Source of the DNA: MWFE01 sp964481075
GTDB taxonomy: Bacteria > Bacteroidota > Bacteroidia > Bacteroidales > Tenuifilaceae
Length of the DNA: 10,369 nucleotides
Direction of reading: 5' to 3'
Assembly: GCA_964481075.1 (NCBI GenBank)
Contig: CAYZSD010000126.1
Location: 1-10,369 of the forward strand
Part shown: positions 7,874 to 10,369 of the stretch, piece after piece
Layout: each line of letters starts with the position of its first letter
Numbering within the stretch: the first letter of the stretch is position 1
The notes under the pieces: model-generated
The model's database searches: none
What the model was told of the DNA's origin: nothing
The model's input: only the letters and a program-made list of their open reading frames with translations
Position numbers and translations under genes: made by a program

Positions 7874-7915
7874 CATCAACAAATTATTCGTTTAACCAAC
7901 AAAAATTTTACAACA

Positions 7916-8257
7916 ATGGAAGCAACAATTAACAAAGTAGAGATTCAGGGATTCCTTGGACGTGATGCGGAAGTGAAAACCTTTGAGAGCGGACGTACGC
8001 TGGTTAACCTTCGAGTAGCCACTAGCGAGAGCTACAAGAACGCAAAGGGTGAGTGGGTAGATAACACCACCTGGCATAATGTAACACACTGGTGTGCTAA
8101 GATGGATGAAACGCTCCGTCAAGACCTTGTAAAAGGTGCGCTTGTGAGTATTACGGGTAAACTAAATACTCGCAAGTACACCGACAAGAGCGGACAAGAC
8201 AAGTACATCACCGAGATTGTAGCATACAAAGTGGAACTAGCAAAGGTTGAAGTGTAA
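7916..8257 (+). CDS. ssb: Short single-stranded DNA-binding protein without acidic tail
   Basis: A 113-residue OB-fold protein. The family features are the N-terminal NKVEIQGFLGRDAEV segment (6-20), the NLRVATSES strand (31-39), WVDNTTWHNV (47-56), the loop WCAKMDE at 59-65, and the VSITGKL strand (77-83). It binds single-stranded DNA in the cytoplasm during replication, repair or recombination. It ends right after the OB-fold with AKVEV and lacks the disordered region and acidic DDDIPF-like tip through which housekeeping SSBs recruit partner proteins. B. subtilis SsbB is another tail-less short SSB, so this may be an accessory paralogue. ATG 7916 is chosen over TTG 7871 because the family begins near MEATINKVEI and the TTG falls inside a promoter box. 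The gene stands alone, divergent from the peptidase and convergent with the outer-membrane protein gene. Confidence 0.9.
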   Translation: MEATINKVEIQGFLGRDAEVKTFESGRTLVNLRVATSESYKNAKGEWVDNTTWHNVTHWCAKMDETLRQDLVKGALVSITGKLNTRKYTDKSGQDKYITEIVAYKVELAKVEV

Positions 8258-8278
8258 TTCTGGCTTCCCAACCATTTT

Positions 8279-8331
8279 ATGAATGAGGCTGTCAGAGGAA
8301 CCGTTAGTATTCCTTTGGTAGCCTCATTTAT
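8279..8331 (+). terminator. Long 22-bp hairpin between convergent genes, probable ssb terminator
   Basis: Bases 8279-8300 pair with 8310-8331 without a break: 18 Watson-Crick pairs plus 4 G-U wobbles (8281/8329, 8291/8319, 8292/8318, 8295/8315) around a 9-nt loop. The core is AATGAGGCT/AGCCTCATT. It starts 21 nt after the ssb stop and ends 3 nt before the stop of the opposing gene. In + strand RNA the wobbles pair; in minus strand RNA the same positions become A-C mismatches, so the structure favours the ssb transcript. No clean U-run follows on either strand, so it may act as a 3' end stabiliser rather than a classic terminator. Confidence 0.65.
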
Positions 8332-8334
8332 CAT

Positions 8335-8949
8335 TTACCTGTTGAAAAGAATTCCAACCTGAAACGTTGGATTGAAAAGGGTCTTTGAACCATCATACTT
8401 AGCAATCAGGTAAACTGCTTGTAATGTGAGGAGTAGCCTTTGTGTTAGTGCAATGTCAGTACTTAATATGGGTGAGAAAACAAGTGCAGAATGCTTATAT
8501 AGGTAAGCATCATTAAGTTTGCTGTTAGATTGACTTTCGATGTGAAGGTTTCTTACTGTTCCCATCCCTGCAAATGCAGATGTAGTAAAACGATAGCGAC
8601 CAACCTTACGGCTAAATCCAACAAAAGGACCACCATAACCCAGGCTAATACTCGAATTCTCTGAGTTTGTTGAGCTGTAACCCGTTTTCTGGGTTCCTCC
8701 GTAAATCCCTGCTGCAATAGAATTGGAGAAATATAAACGAAGAATACCCCCTAGTCCAAAACTTATTCCGCTGATATCCTGATGATTATTTGTTGTTATT
8801 GCATATCCTGGCTGAAAAATAAGCATCCCACCGCTGTAATGAACCGATTTTTCTGTTTGTGCAAACAATGAGTGAAATAAGAATAGTAGAACTATCAGAA
8901 AAAGAAGTTGTTTTGCATTGTGCTGTTTTGAATGTCGTTTTTCTTGCAT
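8335..8949 (-). CDS. Small predicted outer-membrane beta-barrel protein, function unknown
   Basis: A 204-residue protein. A basic N-terminus and a hydrophobic stretch (about 14-29) ending LFA-Q at 28-31 form a signal peptide. The mature part alternates polar and hydrophobic residues, is rich in Gly, Ser, Tyr and Phe, and shows repeated strand-like segments (for example GISFGLGGILRLYF, SISLGYGGPFVGF and FTTSAFAGMGTV), closing with FQVGILFNR. This is the look of a small Bacteroidota outer-membrane beta-barrel (porin-like/OMP_b-brl type). No enzyme motif is seen and I cannot name a family with confidence. The gene is divergent from the secreted hydrolase, with 93 nt between their start codons, and convergent with ssb. 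A TAnnTTTG box lies just upstream. Confidence 0.7.
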   Translation of the reverse strand: MQEKRHSKQHNAKQLLFLIVLLFLFHSLFAQTEKSVHYSGGMLIFQPGYAITTNNHQDISGISFGLGGILRLYFSNSIAAGIYGGTQKTGYSSTNSENSSISLGYGGPFVGFSRKVGRYRFTTSAFAGMGTVRNLHIESQSNSKLNDAYLYKHSALVFSPILSTDIALTQRLLLTLQAVYLIAKYDGSKTLFNPTFQVGILFNR

Positions 8950-8971
8950 ATTTTTACCACTTTGACACGGG

Positions 8972-8979
8972 CAAAATTA
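8972..8979 (-). promoter_or_regulatory. -7 box for the outer-membrane protein gene
   Basis: The minus strand reads TAATTTTG, a full match to TAnnTTTG, 22 nt upstream of ATG 8949. The leader would be under 20 nt. No convincing TTTG -33 box is seen about 19 bases further up. Confidence 0.45.
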
Positions 8980-9014
8980 TAAAAAAACCACCATGAACTT
9001 GTTCTTTTGTGCTC

Positions 9015-9022
9015 TATATTGG
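9015..9022 (+). promoter_or_regulatory. Weak -7 box for the secreted hydrolase
   Basis: TATATTGG matches TAnnTTTG in all but one position and lies 20 nt before ATG 9043. The -33 region is poor. It shares the 93-nt divergent gap with the outer-membrane protein promoter. Confidence 0.25.
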
Positions 9023-9042
9023 ATAAACTATCATTTTTAACT

Positions 9043-10369
9043 ATGAAACATCTTGCCTCACTTCTTCTATCACTTCTCATTTCAAACTATGCTAGTTCTC
9101 AGCTTCAAAACATCATTGAAAACATCCGAATTCAATATAGCTTGATGGGAATCTCTGTTGTAACTGTATGCGATGGAGAAATTACTGGCTCATACCATTC
9201 GGGGTTGAGAGACTTTACAAGAAACCTACCAGTTGATGATAATACAATGTATCGTATTGCCTCCATATCGAAAATGGTTACTGCCATGGGTCTGCTGAAA
9301 ATTTTCGAAACGGGCCGATTCAACCTTGATGATGATGTAAGCGAGTACCTTGGCTTTAGCTTCAGAAACCCAAATTGGCCCAACGACCCCATAACATTTC
9401 GAATGCTTCTTTCGCATACCAGTAGCTTTCAGGATGGTAGCGGATACAGTAGTTTCCTTGGTGCAACCTACAACAATCCTAATCCTCCAAACATACAGAC
9501 ACTTACAAACCCTGGTGGATCGTATTACACTTCTAACATGTGGCGTGCACAAAGGCCTGGTAGCTTCTTTATTTACAGCAACGCCAACTACGGTATCATC
9601 GCAACTCTAATCGAAAGGTTGAGCAATGTTCGGTTCGATATCTTTATGAGGGAAAATTTCTTTGAGCCAATGGGAATAACTGGTTCATACAATGTTGCCG
9701 ACCTAGCTAACAACATCAACGATTTGGCGGTACTTTACCGCAAGAGCGGAGGGGTTTGGACTCCACAAGTTGATAATTATCAGGGTATTGCTCCGAATTC
9801 TACGGATTATTCGAGCTACACCATTGGAACCAATGGTTTTATCTTTTCCCCCCAAGGTGGTCTAAGGTGTTCAGCCCTTGATCTTGCAAAAATAATGCAA
9901 CTACATCTCAATCATGGGTTCTTTGGCTTCCAACCAATAATCTCCTCATCAACACTTTCCGAGATGCACTCCCCTGTATGGTCTTTCAACGGAAGTAATG
10001 GCGATAACTACTACGGCCTCTTTCGTAGTTGGGGACTAGGTGTGCAGCTTACAACCAATACCCAGATGGGCGATATAGTGTATCCCGATGTCCCAATGAT
10101 TGGTCATGCAGGAGAAGCATACGGGCTAATTTCGGATCTTTACTTTGACCCTATGAGGCGTGCGGGTATTGTTTTCATTACCAATGGCTCGTTCTACAAT
10201 TACGCCTACGGCGTTAGCTCGGCTTTTTATCTTGTGGAAGAAGAGGTTTTCGGTGCAGCTTACCAACACTCGTATCTTTCGTGCACACCAACAACAATTG
10301 ATACAAATCATTTTGATGAATCCATTTCATTTCCAAACCCCGCTAAGGAGTCAATAGCAATTAAAACAC
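9043..10369 (+). CDS. Secreted serine beta-lactamase/esterase-fold hydrolase with start of a T9SS sorting domain (3' end outside window)
   Basis: The frame is open from ATG 9043 to the window end (442 codons plus one base, no stop). Residues 1 to about 19 form a signal peptide (hydrophobic LASLLLSLLIS, cleavage near ASS-Q). The body is the serine beta-lactamase-like family (Pfam Beta-lactamase, PF00144; class C/esterase/DD-peptidase fold): nucleophile motif SISK with Ser74 and Lys77, YSN at 178-180, and HAG at 355-357 in place of KTG. LLSHTSS at 122-128 matches the usual LLSHTSG. From about residue 427 the sequence SISFPNPAKES resembles the start of a Por-type A C-terminal domain, so the product is probably exported by signal peptide and then T9SS and ends up on the cell surface or outside. 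HAG instead of KTG suits esterase or D-aminopeptidase-like members; the substrate cannot be told and beta-lactam resistance should not be assumed. Confidence 0.88.
   Translation, partial: MKHLASLLLSLLISNYASSQLQNIIENIRIQYSLMGISVVTVCDGEITGSYHSGLRDFTRNLPVDDNTMYRIASISKMVTAMGLLKIFETGRFNLDDDVSEYLGFSFRNPNWPNDPITFRMLLSHTSSFQDGSGYSSFLGATYNNPNPPNIQTLTNPGGSYYTSNMWRAQRPGSFFIYSNANYGIIATLIERLSNVRFDIFMRENFFEPMGITGSYNVADLANNINDLAVLYRKSGGVWTPQVDNYQGIAPNSTDYSSYTIGTNGFIFSPQGGLRCSALDLAKIMQLHLNHGFFGFQPIISSSTLSEMHSPVWSFNGSNGDNYYGLFRSWGLGVQLTTNTQMGDIVYPDVPMIGHAGEAYGLISDLYFDPMRRAGIVFITNGSFYNYAYGVSSAFYLVEEEVFGAAYQHSYLSCTPTTIDTNHFDESISFPNPAKESIAIKT

Noticed and set aside
7871..7915. A TTG start for ssb giving 15 extra residues.
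   Set aside because: The TTG is inside the -7 box and the extra residues do not resemble SSB N-termini; ATG 7916 fits the family start.
9226..9552. Minus strand open frames of 86 and 108 codons under the serine hydrolase, together spanning about 9132-9552.
   Set aside because: They are antisense to a frame with a signal peptide and all the catalytic motifs, and have no domain of their own.

Overview
The window looks like a chromosomal stretch of a Bacteroidota bacterium, probably from the Bacteroidales/Marinilabiliales side. Four things point there: promoter boxes of the TTTG-N19-TAnnTTTG kind, mostly absent Shine-Dalgarno sequences, a C-terminal Por-type (T9SS) sorting signal beginning on the last gene, and a tandem-CBM20 start typical of Bacteroidota DPE2-type 4-alpha-glucanotransferases. 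No tRNA, rRNA, insertion sequence, CRISPR array or phage gene was seen.

Layout, left to right. (1) 1-648, minus: the N-terminal part of a DPE2/MalQ-like glucanotransferase with two CBM20 starch-binding domains. An in-frame amber codon (25-27) interrupts it where CBM20 domains carry a conserved Trp, and homology appears to continue in frame past the stop to the window edge. (2) 814-6117, minus: a 1767-residue membrane sensor with six transmembrane helices, nine PAS domains, one GAF domain and an intact SpoIIE/RsbU-type PP2C phosphatase. (3) 6215-7609, minus: a secreted M20-family metallopeptidase. It lies 97 nt upstream of the sensor and has a near-ideal Bacteroidota promoter, so the two may be co-transcribed. 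(4) 7610-7915: a 306-nt divergent regulatory region with the peptidase promoter on one strand and one or two ssb promoters on the other. (5) 7916-8257, plus: a short SSB without the acidic tail. (6) 8279-8331: a 22-bp hairpin between two convergent genes. (7) 8335-8949, minus: a small predicted outer-membrane beta-barrel protein. (8) 9043-window end, plus: a secreted serine beta-lactamase/esterase-fold hydrolase, cut off by the window edge just as its T9SS sorting domain begins.

These genes do not form one recognisable pathway. The most notable points are the nonsense codon in the starch enzyme, the very large phosphatase sensor whose inter-domain linkers are 15 residues at seven junctions but only 3 at one, the long strand-asymmetric hairpin behind ssb, and the double + strand promoter arrangement ahead of ssb. 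I see no convincing new multi-gene system.
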